From Metallococcus carri (GTDB lineage: Bacteria > Actinomycetota > Actinomycetes > Actinomycetales > Dermatophilaceae): a DNA stretch of 64,000 nt. The translations under genes and the position numbers were made by a program. The DNA lies in the NCBI RefSeq assembly GCF_011440275.1, contig NZ_JAAOIV010000001.1:62001-126000 (forward strand). The letters are read 5' to 3'. The notes beneath the pieces were generated by a model that saw only the letters and a list, made by a program, of their open reading frames with translations, did not search any database and was not told the DNA's origin. Below are positions 7,877-15,584 of the stretch, piece by piece (positions within the stretch are counted from its first letter, which is position 1; each line of letters starts with the position of its first letter).

Positions 7877-8656
7877 TCATGTGCCCGGACGGGCCGGTAT
7901 GACGACCGGGCGCCCGCTGTCGTCCACTTCCACCCGCACGTCGGCGTGATACACCGACGCGATTCGCTCCGCGGTGAGCACCTGCGCCGCCGGGCCGTCG
8001 GCCACCACGGCGCCGCGGTCGAGCAGCAGCACGCGGTCGGCATACTGCCCGGCGGCGGTGAGATCGTGCACGGTCATGACCACGACCAGGTCGTGACGAT
8101 GCCGGAGCCCGTCGACGAGTTCGAGAACCTGCTGCTGATGGCCGAGGTCGAGGGCGGAGGTGGGTTCGTCGAGCAGCAGCACGGTCGGCTCCTGCGCCAG
8201 TGCCCGAGCGAGGGTGACGCGCTGGCGTTCGCCGCCGGACAGAGAGCCCAGCTCGCGCGCGGTGAAGTCGGTGAGCTCGAGGGTGTCCAGCACCGAGCCC
8301 ACCACCTCGCGGTCGACCGGTCGCGGCCCGGAGAAATAGCCGAGGTGTGCGGTGCGGCCGAGCATCACGTAGTCGGCGACTGGCATCGCCTCGGGCAGCA
8401 CCGGCGCCTGCGGCACATAGCCGATCAGCCGGGCCCGGGGACGCGGACGCAGTCCGGCCAGCTCGACATCGTCGACGGCGGCCCGGCCGGACACCGGCAG
8501 CAGCCCGGCGAGCGCGCGCACCAACGACGACTTCCCCGCACCGTTCGGGCCGACGATCATCAGCCAGTCCGGCGACTCCACGGTCAGGTCGACGCCGGTG
8601 ACAACGTCGACGCCGTCGAAGCGCACCCCCAGCCCGCGCGCGGTCAGCCGCGTCAT
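7877..8656 (-). CDS. btuD: Cobalamin ABC transporter ATP-binding protein
   Basis: The 259-residue ATPase energises uptake by the adjacent FecCD-type permease. It shows Walker A VGPNGAGKSSL (near residue 36), the Q-loop YVPQAP, signature LSGGERQR and Walker B LLLDEPTSALDLGH, arranged as in FecE/BtuD/HmuV ATPases. The ATG at 8656 forms an ATGA overlap with the permease stop, which settles the start against an in-frame ATG at 8689. The family alone cannot separate siderophore, heme and B12 systems; the riboswitch upstream of the operon argues for cobalamin. Confidence 0.85.
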   Translation of the reverse strand: MTRLTARGLGVRFDGVDVVTGVDLTVESPDWLMIVGPNGAGKSSLVRALAGLLPVSGRAAVDDVELAGLRPRPRARLIGYVPQAPVLPEAMPVADYVMLGRTAHLGYFSGPRPVDREVVGSVLDTLELTDFTARELGSLSGGERQRVTLARALAQEPTVLLLDEPTSALDLGHQQQVLELVDGLRHRHDLVVVMTVHDLTAAGQYADRVLLLDRGAVVADGPAAQVLTAERIASVYHADVRVEVDDSGRPVVIPARPGT

Positions 8657-9699
8657 GTGGCGCTCCCGCGCAGCGCGCGCAACACCCATACGAAGGCCGG
8701 TGCGCCGATCAGCGCGGTCACCACGCCGATCGGCAGTTCACCCGGCGACACGATCGTGCGGGCCACCGTGTCGACGAGCATCAGGAAGGCCGCACCCAGC
8801 ACGAGCGACAACGGCAACACCCTGCGGTATGACGAGCCCGCGAGGCGCCGCGCCACATGCGGGATCACCACCCCGACAAAGCCGATGAGCCCGCTCACCG
8901 CCACCGCGCTTGCGGCGGCCAACGCGCTGGCGGCGATCACCAACAGCCGCACCCGGGCGGCCGGCATACCCAAGGAGGTCGCCTCCTCATCACCGACGGC
9001 GAGCAGATCGAGATGGCGACCGTGCAGGAAGACGCCGAGGCAGCCGACCACGGCATACGGGAGCATGATCAGCACGCGATGCCAGGTGGCCCCGGAGACC
9101 GAGCCGAGCAACCACGAGTAGACCGCCTGCAGATTCTGGGTGGAGCGTTGCAGCACGAAGGTCTGCACCGCGCTGAGGAACATCGAGACCGCGATGCCGG
9201 CGAGCAGCAGAGTGGACACATCGCGGCGGCCCGCTCCGGCGAGATAGGCGAAGCCGACACCGAGCAGCGCCCCGACGAAGGCTGCGACCGGCACCACCGC
9301 GCCGTCGCTCGACCCGGTGCCGACGATGACCAGGGTGGCGCCGAGGCCGGCGCCGGCCGACGCGCCGAGCAGGCCGGAGTCGACCAGCGGGTTGCGGAAG
9401 ACGCCCTGATAGCCGGCGCCCGCGACGGCGAGCACGCCGCCGACGAGCCCGGCGAGGATCAGCCGCGGCAGCCGGATCTCCAGCAGCAGGGTGCGGTCGA
9501 GCGGGTCGAGCGCGTGCGGCAGGTGCACGCCCGGGAGCTCGTTGATCAGGGTGACCGACACCGACAGCGGGTCGATGCCGGCCGCCCCGACCACGCTGCT
9601 GATCAGCAGCGCCGCGAGCAGGACGAGCAGGGCGAGCGTCAGCGCCCGCCCGAAGCGGTGCTCAGGCAGCGCTGCTCGACGCACTGCCGGAGGCGCCAC
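8653..9699 (-). CDS. btuC: Cobalamin ABC transporter permease (FecCD family)
   Basis: A 348-residue integral membrane protein with about ten hydrophobic segments. Family motifs include RLPRLILAGLVGGVLAVAGA near residue 74, GASAGAGLGA, and the coupling region SGLIGFVGVVIPHVARRL near residue 265. The GTG start at 9699 overlaps the binding-protein gene by 38 bp; a second GTG at 9684 would shorten the overlap to 23 bp. It ends within the btuD start. It forms the membrane channel of the B12 importer. Confidence 0.85.
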   Translation of the reverse strand: MAPPAVRRAALPEHRFGRALTLALLVLLAALLISSVVGAAGIDPLSVSVTLINELPGVHLPHALDPLDRTLLLEIRLPRLILAGLVGGVLAVAGAGYQGVFRNPLVDSGLLGASAGAGLGATLVIVGTGSSDGAVVPVAAFVGALLGVGFAYLAGAGRRDVSTLLLAGIAVSMFLSAVQTFVLQRSTQNLQAVYSWLLGSVSGATWHRVLIMLPYAVVGCLGVFLHGRHLDLLAVGDEEATSLGMPAARVRLLVIAASALAAASAVAVSGLIGFVGVVIPHVARRLAGSSYRRVLPLSLVLGAAFLMLVDTVARTIVSPGELPIGVVTALIGAPAFVWVLRALRGSAT

Positions 9700-10681
9700 C
9701 CTTCACCCCGCTGACCGCCTTGGCGATGGCGGCCACGAACTGCGGCAGGCGCGGGCCCCAGCGCGAGGCCAGGTCGGCGTTGACCGGGATGACGTTCTTG
9801 TTCTGCACCGCCGGCATCGCCGCCCAGCCCGGGCGGGCCATCACCTTGGCGACGCTCTGACCACCGTTGGCCGCATCGGCGTCGGCCAGGAAGATCAACT
9901 GCGGCTTGGCGGCGATGATGTATTCGGGGGTGAGCTGCGGGTAGCCACCGTCGGCAGCCTTGCTGGCCTTGTCGGCGACATTGGTGAGCCCGAACTGGCC
10001 GACGACCTGGCCGATGAAGGTGGTCGACGTGGCCGAATAGTAGGGCGCCGCGCTGACCTCCCAGAAGTAGCTCACGCCGGGGTGCTTGCCGCCCTTGGCC
10101 ACCTCGGAGGCGATCTGGGTGCGCATCGTCATCACCGTCTTGGCCGCCTCGCGCGGGTGACCGGTGGCGGTGCCGAGCCCGTTGATCTGGGTGTAGGCGT
10201 CGTCGATCTTCTGCGCGGCCGGCTGGATGAGCACCGGCACGCCGAGCTTCTTCAGGCCGGCGACGAGGCCGCCGCTGTCCTGGGAGGCGACGACCAGGTC
10301 GGGCTTGTATTTCGCGATCGCCTCGATGTTCGGCGTCAGGCCGGAGAGCGTGGTCTTCGGCGCATTGGCCGGGTAGTTGGACAGCGCGTCGACCGCGACG
10401 ACGGCCTTGCCCGCACCGATCGCGAAGAGGTCCTCGGTGGCGGTCGGCGACAACGACACGATGCGCTGCGGTTGCTTGGGGATGGTCACCTGCCCGTTGG
10501 CGGCGGTGACGGTGGCGGGGAAGCTCGCAGCACTGGACCCGCCGGAGCTGGTGGCGGACTCGCTGGAACTGGAGCTTGAGCTGCCGCCAGCGGAGGTGGT
10601 GGAGCTGGAGGGAGTGTTCGACCCGCAGCCGGCGAGCAGGGTGCTCACGGCGAGGGTGACGACAAGGGTGGACCGGCGCAT
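9662..10681 (-). CDS. btuF: Cobalamin-binding lipoprotein of ABC transporter
   Basis: A 339-residue exported protein. The N-terminus has a basic start, a hydrophobic stretch and a lipobox ending LLAGCGS, then a Ser-rich linker (about residues 25-50) and a BtuF/FepB-type periplasmic-binding domain, with QRIVSLSPTATEDLFAIGAG at its start. The ATG at 10681 is preceded by GGAAGAGG. It is the first gene of the operon and lies directly behind a cobalamin riboswitch, which identifies the ligand class. It would capture B12 or cobinamide outside the membrane and deliver it to BtuCD. Confidence 0.87.
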   Translation of the reverse strand: MRRSTLVVTLAVSTLLAGCGSNTPSSSTTSAGGSSSSSSSESATSSGGSSAASFPATVTAANGQVTIPKQPQRIVSLSPTATEDLFAIGAGKAVVAVDALSNYPANAPKTTLSGLTPNIEAIAKYKPDLVVASQDSGGLVAGLKKLGVPVLIQPAAQKIDDAYTQINGLGTATGHPREAAKTVMTMRTQIASEVAKGGKHPGVSYFWEVSAAPYYSATSTTFIGQVVGQFGLTNVADKASKAADGGYPQLTPEYIIAAKPQLIFLADADAANGGQSVAKVMARPGWAAMPAVQNKNVIPVNADLASRWGPRLPQFVAAIAKAVSGVKGGASGSASSSAA

Positions 10682-10683
10682 TC

Positions 10684-10720
10684 CGGCATACCTCTTCCGG
10701 TTCGGCCCGCGGGTATGCCG
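10684..10720 (-). promoter_or_regulatory. Hairpin enclosing the btuF ribosome-binding site
   Basis: CGGCATAC (10684-10691) and GTATGCCG (10713-10720) form an 8-bp inverted repeat. On the minus-strand RNA the 3' arm and loop edge include the GGAAGAGG ribosome-binding site, three bases from the btuF start codon. This is a plausible expression platform for translational control by the riboswitch. Both arms are copies of the octamer that is over-represented throughout the window. Confidence 0.5.
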
Positions 10721-10767
10721 TGTGCCTGCGCACATCGCTCTGACCCACGAGAGCTGATGGGACTTCG

Positions 10768-10872
10768 CGCGGGGAGGCGACCTGGCTTCGCCCGGGTGGG
10801 GCGTCACAGTTGCGGGACAGCGCCGGATTCGCACCGGCTTCGCTCCTTCGCGCGACCCGGTGAGGTTACCAG
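10768..10872 (-). promoter_or_regulatory. Cobalamin (B12) riboswitch
   Basis: Read on the minus strand, this region starts GGTAACCTCACCGGGTCGCG, continues with GAAGGAGCGAAGCCGGTGCG and AATCCGGCGCTGTCCCGCAA, then CTGTGA. That is the conserved core of adenosylcobalamin/B12 riboswitches (AAGCCGGTGCGAATCCGG followed by the CCCGC-ACTGTGA segment). A GAAGCCAGG element near 10780 corresponds to the 3' conserved segment. It lies about 90 bases upstream of btuF, and in this class bound cobalamin normally lowers expression. The exact ends are approximate. Confidence 0.9.
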
Positions 10873-10885
10873 TGCGGGCTGCCCG

Positions 10886-11107
10886 TCAGAGCGCTGGGAA
10901 GGTCAGTCCCCGCGCGGCCAGTCCGGCGATCAGGTCGGGCAGCGCCTCGCCGGTGTGTTTGCCGTTCATGTGCATCAGCACTACTCCGCCAGCGTCGGCA
11001 CGCACGGTGGTCGCGTCGCCATACACCGCGCGCCGCACGATCCGCGCGGCGCTCGCCCCGGTCCAGTCCCGGGTGTCGCAGGTCCAGAAGCAGTTCTGGT
11101 AGATGAG
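10886..11107 (-). pseudogene. Remnant of a polysaccharide deacetylase, C-terminal end only
   Basis: The last 73 codons read LIYQNCFWTCDTRDWTGASA, then GGVVLMHMNGKHTGEALPDL, matching the C-terminal part of NodB-type polysaccharide deacetylases (CDTRDW and VLMH motifs with a closing LxxRGL segment). Upstream of about 11107 the frame no longer resembles the family, and the catalytic N-terminal region is absent. The fragment abuts a toxin-gene fragment on the other strand. It has no evident start or ribosome-binding site. Confidence 0.65.
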
Positions 11108-11458
11108 ATCTTCCACCGTCTCCCGGAGACGACGATCGCCGAGAAGGGCATCACCATCCTGGAGCGAGGTATCAGCAGCACCCGGTGGCGTGACTACGTC
11201 GACACTGTCCAACTCGCCCGGCAGGGCATCGATGCTGACGACCTGCTCCGCTCCGCGCGAGCTGTGGCCCACTTCCGCGGCATCAGCCTCGAGCCCATCG
11301 CACCGCATGTGCTCGGCTACGAGAAGATCGGTCAGACCAAGTGGGCAGCGTGGCGTCGCAAGGAGCATCTCGAGGAGATCTGCGAATCGGACCTCGCCGC
11401 GCGGACCCTGTGTTCAACAACGGTGGTGCCCGCACCTGCTGACGTCGTCGATCAATAA
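11096..11458 (+). pseudogene. Remnant of an AbiEii-type nucleotidyltransferase toxin, C-terminal end only
   Basis: The frame reads LPETTIAEKGITILERGISS, TRWRDYVDTVQLARQ, then GYEKIGQTKWAAWRRKEHLE, the C-terminal region of AbiEii/AbiGii nucleotidyltransferase toxins (type IV toxin-antitoxin or abortive-infection systems). The N-terminal catalytic GS motif is absent, and no AbiEi antitoxin gene is nearby. The homology begins at about 11096, exactly where the deacetylase remnant ends on the other strand, so a deletion or recombination fused two genes. The final bases overlap the end of the converging hydroxyacid dehydrogenase. Confidence 0.6.
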
Positions 11459-12498
11459 CCGGCGTCGAGGTCCACGACGTTGCGCAGTGGACGCCCCGCG
11501 CGGAACGCGGCCAGGTTGTCCCGGAAGAGTTGTGCGATGTGCAGATCCTCGTCCGCGTCCAACGCGGCGGTGTGGGGACTGATCAGCACCCGGGGGTGCT
11601 CCCATAGCGGCGAGGTGGCCGGCAGCGGCTCCTCGGCGAAGACATCGAGGGCTGCGAATCCGATTGTCCCGCAGTCGAGTTCAGCCAGCAGCGCCGGCTC
11701 ATCGATGACCGTGCCGCGACCGACGTTGACCACAGTGGCTCCGCTGCCGAGCGCGCGCAGCACCGCCGTGGACACCATGCCCTCGGTGTGTGCGGTGCCG
11801 GGCAGGGTTATCACGAGATCGTCGGCCTGCTGGGCCGCCTCGATCAACCGGTCGGGCGGGAAACTGTGGTCGACGGCGTCGCTGTGACGCTCATTCCGTT
11901 GAACCCCGAGCACGCGCATGCCGAGAGCCCGGCAGCGCCGCGCCACCTCCTGGCCGATACCGCCGAGCCCGAGCACCAGCACCGTGCGGCCGGCGAGCGT
12001 CGTGGTCGCGGTCCGGTCGGCCCACCGATGCGCACGCTGGTCGCGCTGCAGCTGCAGCACCCGCTTGGCACCCATCAGCAGACCCAAGACGGCGAACTCG
12101 GCCAACGGTGGCCCGTGCACGCCGGCCGAGGTGGTGAAGAGGACGCGTTCCAGCGCGGCGCGGGGCAGTCCCGAAGCCACCACCTGTGCGCCACCCCCCG
12201 CTGCCATCGTCTGCACCCACCTGAGGTTGGGCGCGCCGGGCAAGAGCCGGCCCAGCGACGCGGGCGACTCGTCAGGAATGCCGTACCAGATGTCGGCACC
12301 GACGAGCAGCCGGTCGAACTCGTCCTGTTGCGAACGGGTCCGGGTGAACGAGGGATCACCGACGTGGTCGCCAGGGTGGCGCATGGATGGCAGCAGCGTG
12401 GGCTCGTAGCGCACCTGAACATCCGGTATGCCGCACAGCTCGTCGGCTGCCGCGACACTCAGCGGTGTGGCGACCGCGATGATCGGTCGACGGGTCAC
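11452..12498 (-). CDS. D-2-hydroxyacid dehydrogenase (possible 2-ketoaldonate reductase)
   Basis: A 348-residue NAD(P)-dependent reductase of 2-keto acids. The nucleotide-binding motif is LVLGLGGIGQEVARR (about 174-188). The catalytic trio is visible as Arg in NVGRGTVID, Glu in LDVFAEEPLP and His in SPHTAA. It is the last gene of the minus-strand idonate operon and overlaps the idonate dehydrogenase gene by ATGA. In the ketogluconate pathway, GhrB-type members reduce 2-keto-D-gluconate, 2-keto-L-gulonate or 2,5-diketogluconate; that is the likeliest role here, but substrate specificity is an inference from context. Confidence 0.75.
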   Translation of the reverse strand: MTRRPIIAVATPLSVAAADELCGIPDVQVRYEPTLLPSMRHPGDHVGDPSFTRTRSQQDEFDRLLVGADIWYGIPDESPASLGRLLPGAPNLRWVQTMAAGGGAQVVASGLPRAALERVLFTTSAGVHGPPLAEFAVLGLLMGAKRVLQLQRDQRAHRWADRTATTTLAGRTVLVLGLGGIGQEVARRCRALGMRVLGVQRNERHSDAVDHSFPPDRLIEAAQQADDLVITLPGTAHTEGMVSTAVLRALGSGATVVNVGRGTVIDEPALLAELDCGTIGFAALDVFAEEPLPATSPLWEHPRVLISPHTAALDADEDLHIAQLFRDNLAAFRAGRPLRNVVDLDAGY

Positions 12499-13532
12499 GG
12501 AGCGTGCTCCCCGCTCATGTCGAGCAGCACCTTGCTGTGGCGAGTTCGGTCCCCCGCTGCCGCGAACGCCTCATCGAACCGCCCCAACGGGAAGCTCGCG
12601 GTGATGATCGGCTCAACCGCTAGACCACTGGCGAGCAGTTGCACTGCCTCACTCAGCTCCCCGTCGAAGCGGAAGGCCCCCACCATGCGCAATTCCCTTG
12701 TCACCAAAAGGTTTCCGGGGATGAGGGTGCCATCGGGTGGCAGCAATCCCAGCTGCACGATCGTGCCGCGCCGACGCACGAGCGGCATCGCCGAGCTGAG
12801 CGCGGCGGCGCTGCCGGAGGCCTCGATCAGGCAATCGACCTCGCTCGGCCATGCTTCGGGCTCGGCCCGGTCGGCGCGCACGGTGGCGGTCGCCCCGACC
12901 TCCGTCGCGATCTGCAGCATGGTGTCGCTGAGATCGCTGGCCACGATCTCTGCGGCTCCACGGTGGGCCAGCACAGCGACCACCAGGGCACCGATCGGGC
13001 CTGCGCCGGTGACGAGCACCCGTTGGCCCGCGACTGTGCCGGCCCGGTTCACGGCGTGCAGCGCAACCGAGAGCGGCTCTGCCAGGGCCGCCGTGCGAAG
13101 GTCGAGTCCGTCCGGGAGCGCGAGGACTTGATCGTGCGGCACGACCAGAAGCTCGGAGAAGCCGCCCTGCACGTGCGGCATGCGCGCCGCACTTCCCAGG
13201 TAGCGCGTGTCGCGGCATACGTTCCTGTGCCCGGCCAGGCATTCCGGACAGGTGTTGTCCGGCGTCGCCGGGTGAACGACGACCGGCGCACCGACGGCTG
13301 GGCCGTTGACACCGGCGCCGATGGCCGCGACGGTCCCGCTCACCTCGTGACCGAGCACCATCGGCTGTTGGATACGGAAGTCGCCGACGCGCCCGTCGTG
13401 GACGTAGTGCAGGTCGGAACCACAGATCCCGCCATACGCGATCCGGACGGCGACTTCGCCGGCACGCGGTTGCGGGTCCGGCAACTGCTCCAGCCGCAGG
13501 TCGCCCTTACCGTGCACCACGCATGCCTTCAT
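12495..13532 (-). CDS. Zinc-type alcohol dehydrogenase, probable L-idonate 5-dehydrogenase
   Basis: A 345-residue medium-chain dehydrogenase. The catalytic zinc site is CGSDLHYVHDG with the following GHE, and the Rossmann motif is VTGAGPIGALV. The structural-zinc segment DNTCPECLAGHRNVC shows only three of the usual four cysteines; an Asp appears at the first position. The sequence most resembles IdnD and sorbitol-dehydrogenase-like enzymes. IdnD oxidises L-idonate to 5-keto-D-gluconate, and the adjacent SDR and the gluconokinase of the opposite operon complete that route. L-gulonate or another polyol acid remains possible. Confidence 0.75.
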   Translation of the reverse strand: MKACVVHGKGDLRLEQLPDPQPRAGEVAVRIAYGGICGSDLHYVHDGRVGDFRIQQPMVLGHEVSGTVAAIGAGVNGPAVGAPVVVHPATPDNTCPECLAGHRNVCRDTRYLGSAARMPHVQGGFSELLVVPHDQVLALPDGLDLRTAALAEPLSVALHAVNRAGTVAGQRVLVTGAGPIGALVVAVLAHRGAAEIVASDLSDTMLQIATEVGATATVRADRAEPEAWPSEVDCLIEASGSAAALSSAMPLVRRRGTIVQLGLLPPDGTLIPGNLLVTRELRMVGAFRFDGELSEAVQLLASGLAVEPIITASFPLGRFDEAFAAAGDRTRHSKVLLDMSGEHAP

Positions 13533-13589
13533 TGCTTGTTCCTCTCGCGGACTTTGTGGATCGCCAGATGGGGTGTCGTTCGGCGATCG

Positions 13590-14345
13590 TCACAGGACGG
13601 CGGTCATGCCGCCGTCGACATAGATGGTCTGACCGTTGACGAAGTCCGACGCCGAGGACGACAGCCACACCAAGGGCCCGACCAGGTCGGCGACATCGCC
13701 CCACCGGCCGGCAGGCGTGCGCTTCTCGACCCAGGCGGTGAACTCGGGGTCGGCCACCAACGCGGACGTCAACTCGGTGTCGAAATAACCGGGGGCCAGG
13801 CCGTTGACCTGGATGCCATGCGGCGCAAGGTCTGCACACAGACCCTTGATCAACATGGTCAGTGCGCCCTTGCTCGCGCAGTAGGGCGCGATGCCGGGCC
13901 GGGCGAGCAACGACTGCACCGAACAGACAGTCACGATCTTTCCCGCGCCGCGAGCGACCATGAGGCGACCGAACTCGCGCGACGTCAGAAAGACACTGCG
14001 CACATTGGTCGCCATGATCTGGTCGAAGTCTGCGGTGGGGAACTCGGTGATCGGTGAACGCCGTTGCATGCCAGCGTTGTTGACGAGAATGTCGATGTCG
14101 CCAAGCTCGGCAGCGGCCGCGCGCACCTGTTCCTCGTCGGTGACATCGAAGGCCCGCCATTCGACCCGGCCGCGCGCGGTCTGCTCCAGCTCGTCATAGG
14201 TCGCAACCAACCGGTCACGGTCGCGCGCGTTGAGCACCACGTCGGCTCCCGCAGCCAGCAGCCCAGCGGCCAACGCGCGGCCGATGCCCTTGCTCGATCC
14301 GGTCACGAGTGCGCGCCGCCCGGTCAGGTCGAAGGACGTGAGCAC
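13590..14345 (-). CDS. SDR family oxidoreductase, probable gluconate 5-dehydrogenase (5-ketogluconate reductase)
   Basis: A 251-residue classical short-chain dehydrogenase with TGSSKGIGRALA (cofactor binding, near residue 16), NNAGMQRR, the catalytic Tyr and Lys in PYCASKGAL, and the C-terminal NGQTIYVDGGMTA. The NAGMQRRSPITEF stretch is typical of IdnO/Gno-type gluconate 5-dehydrogenases. It lies between the importer's binding-protein gene (3 bp away) and idnD-like gene (57 bp), consistent with reduction of 5-keto-D-gluconate to D-gluconate. Other keto-acid sugars cannot be excluded. Confidence 0.78.
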   Translation of the reverse strand: MLTSFDLTGRRALVTGSSKGIGRALAAGLLAAGADVVLNARDRDRLVATYDELEQTARGRVEWRAFDVTDEEQVRAAAAELGDIDILVNNAGMQRRSPITEFPTADFDQIMATNVRSVFLTSREFGRLMVARGAGKIVTVCSVQSLLARPGIAPYCASKGALTMLIKGLCADLAPHGIQVNGLAPGYFDTELTSALVADPEFTAWVEKRTPAGRWGDVADLVGPLVWLSSSASDFVNGQTIYVDGGMTAVL

Positions 14346-14348
14346 GCT

Positions 14349-15491
14349 CTACCTCTTCCAGATCTTCTTGTATGCCGCTTCGTAACCCGAGGGGTTCCAT
14401 GAATTGGCGGGACCCAGGTTGGCCTTGGTGGAGACGTGGACCGCGGGCACATAGCCGGACGCCGGCGCGTTGTTCAGCGCGCGGTTCATCTCATCGATCA
14501 TTTGCCAGCCCTCTGACACCAGCGGTGACGGCACCGACGCAGCCTGGTAGTTGCCGCTGCGGATGCGCTGCAACGCCGAGGTGTCACCGTCGCCAGCACC
14601 GATGTTGACGATGTCACCCGCCTTGACGCCGGCCGCCCGCAACGGCGCCGCGGCATTCTCGAAGTAGACATCGTTGATCGCGGTGGAGTAATTCCACTTC
14701 TGGCCGTACTTGCTGACCAGCGACGAGACCGCGGCCGGCATCCGGTTGCTGACGTCGGCCAGCGGGATGTTCTGGGTGCTGAGGAGTTTGATCGAGCTGC
14801 ACGTCTTCAATTCCTTCTCGATCATGGCCGACTTGCCGGCTGCGAAGGGGATCGACTTGTCGGTGAAGACGACGACGCCGGCCGTCCCATTGCTCTCGGC
14901 GATGATCCAGTCGGCGGTGATCTTGGCGACGTCGGCGACCTTGGTCGTCACATTGCTGAAGAGCTTGGGGCTCGTGCTCGGCCCGGGAGTCGCCAGCGCC
15001 TGCCACCCCACCAGCGGAATGTTCGCCTGGTTGGCCTGGGCCACCTGAGCCGAGGTCGAGTTGGGGTCGAAACCGCCGATCATGATCCCGTCCGGTCGGA
15101 GCGCGAGCGCCTGGGAGAACGCTGACTGGGTCCCGGCGGGGGTGCCCTTGCCGTCGATGACGCGCACCCGCCAGCCGATGGCTTTCGCGGCGGCAGTGAC
15201 ACCGGAGGCGGCGCCGGCGACACCGGGGTTGGTCATATCGGCAGCGACATAAACGATCGACTTGCCGCTGACGGCGGCGGGGCCGGTCGTCGGACCCGCC
15301 CACGGCGTGTCCTTTGCGGAGGCCTTGTCGACCGCGGCGCGGGCGCTCTTGACCACGCTGCTGCAGCTACCGCCGGCCGCGTTGGTCTTCGGAGCCGAAG
15401 AGCTGTTGCTGCCGTGCGAGCAGGCCGTGAGACCGACCATCGAGATGATCGCCGAGGCCGCGGCGACGAGGCGCCGGATGGAACTGGACAT
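14349..15491 (-). CDS. Sugar-type ABC transporter substrate-binding lipoprotein
   Basis: A 380-residue lipoprotein: basic start, hydrophobic segment and lipobox VGLTACS (Cys about residue 24), followed by a type I periplasmic-binding fold (RbsB family). Typical motifs are ADMTNPGVAGAASGV, PDGIMIGGFDPNSTS and NIGAGDGDTSALQRI. Encoded after the ATPase and permease, with 93 bp between it and the permease, it would bind the imported sugar acid. RbsABC-type systems usually carry neutral sugars, but the downstream enzymes point to idonate or a ketogluconate. Confidence 0.82.
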   Translation of the reverse strand: MSSSIRRLVAAASAIISMVGLTACSHGSNSSSAPKTNAAGGSCSSVVKSARAAVDKASAKDTPWAGPTTGPAAVSGKSIVYVAADMTNPGVAGAASGVTAAAKAIGWRVRVIDGKGTPAGTQSAFSQALALRPDGIMIGGFDPNSTSAQVAQANQANIPLVGWQALATPGPSTSPKLFSNVTTKVADVAKITADWIIAESNGTAGVVVFTDKSIPFAAGKSAMIEKELKTCSSIKLLSTQNIPLADVSNRMPAAVSSLVSKYGQKWNYSTAINDVYFENAAAPLRAAGVKAGDIVNIGAGDGDTSALQRIRSGNYQAASVPSPLVSEGWQMIDEMNRALNNAPASGYVPAVHVSTKANLGPANSWNPSGYEAAYKKIWKR

Positions 15492-15584
15492 GCGTCGTTC
15501 TCCTTCGTGCTGCGGTTGCGGGCAGACGGGGCTGCCTGTCCATCACGCGAGTTCAGGGATAGTGCTATCGGTGGTGGCCCGAGT

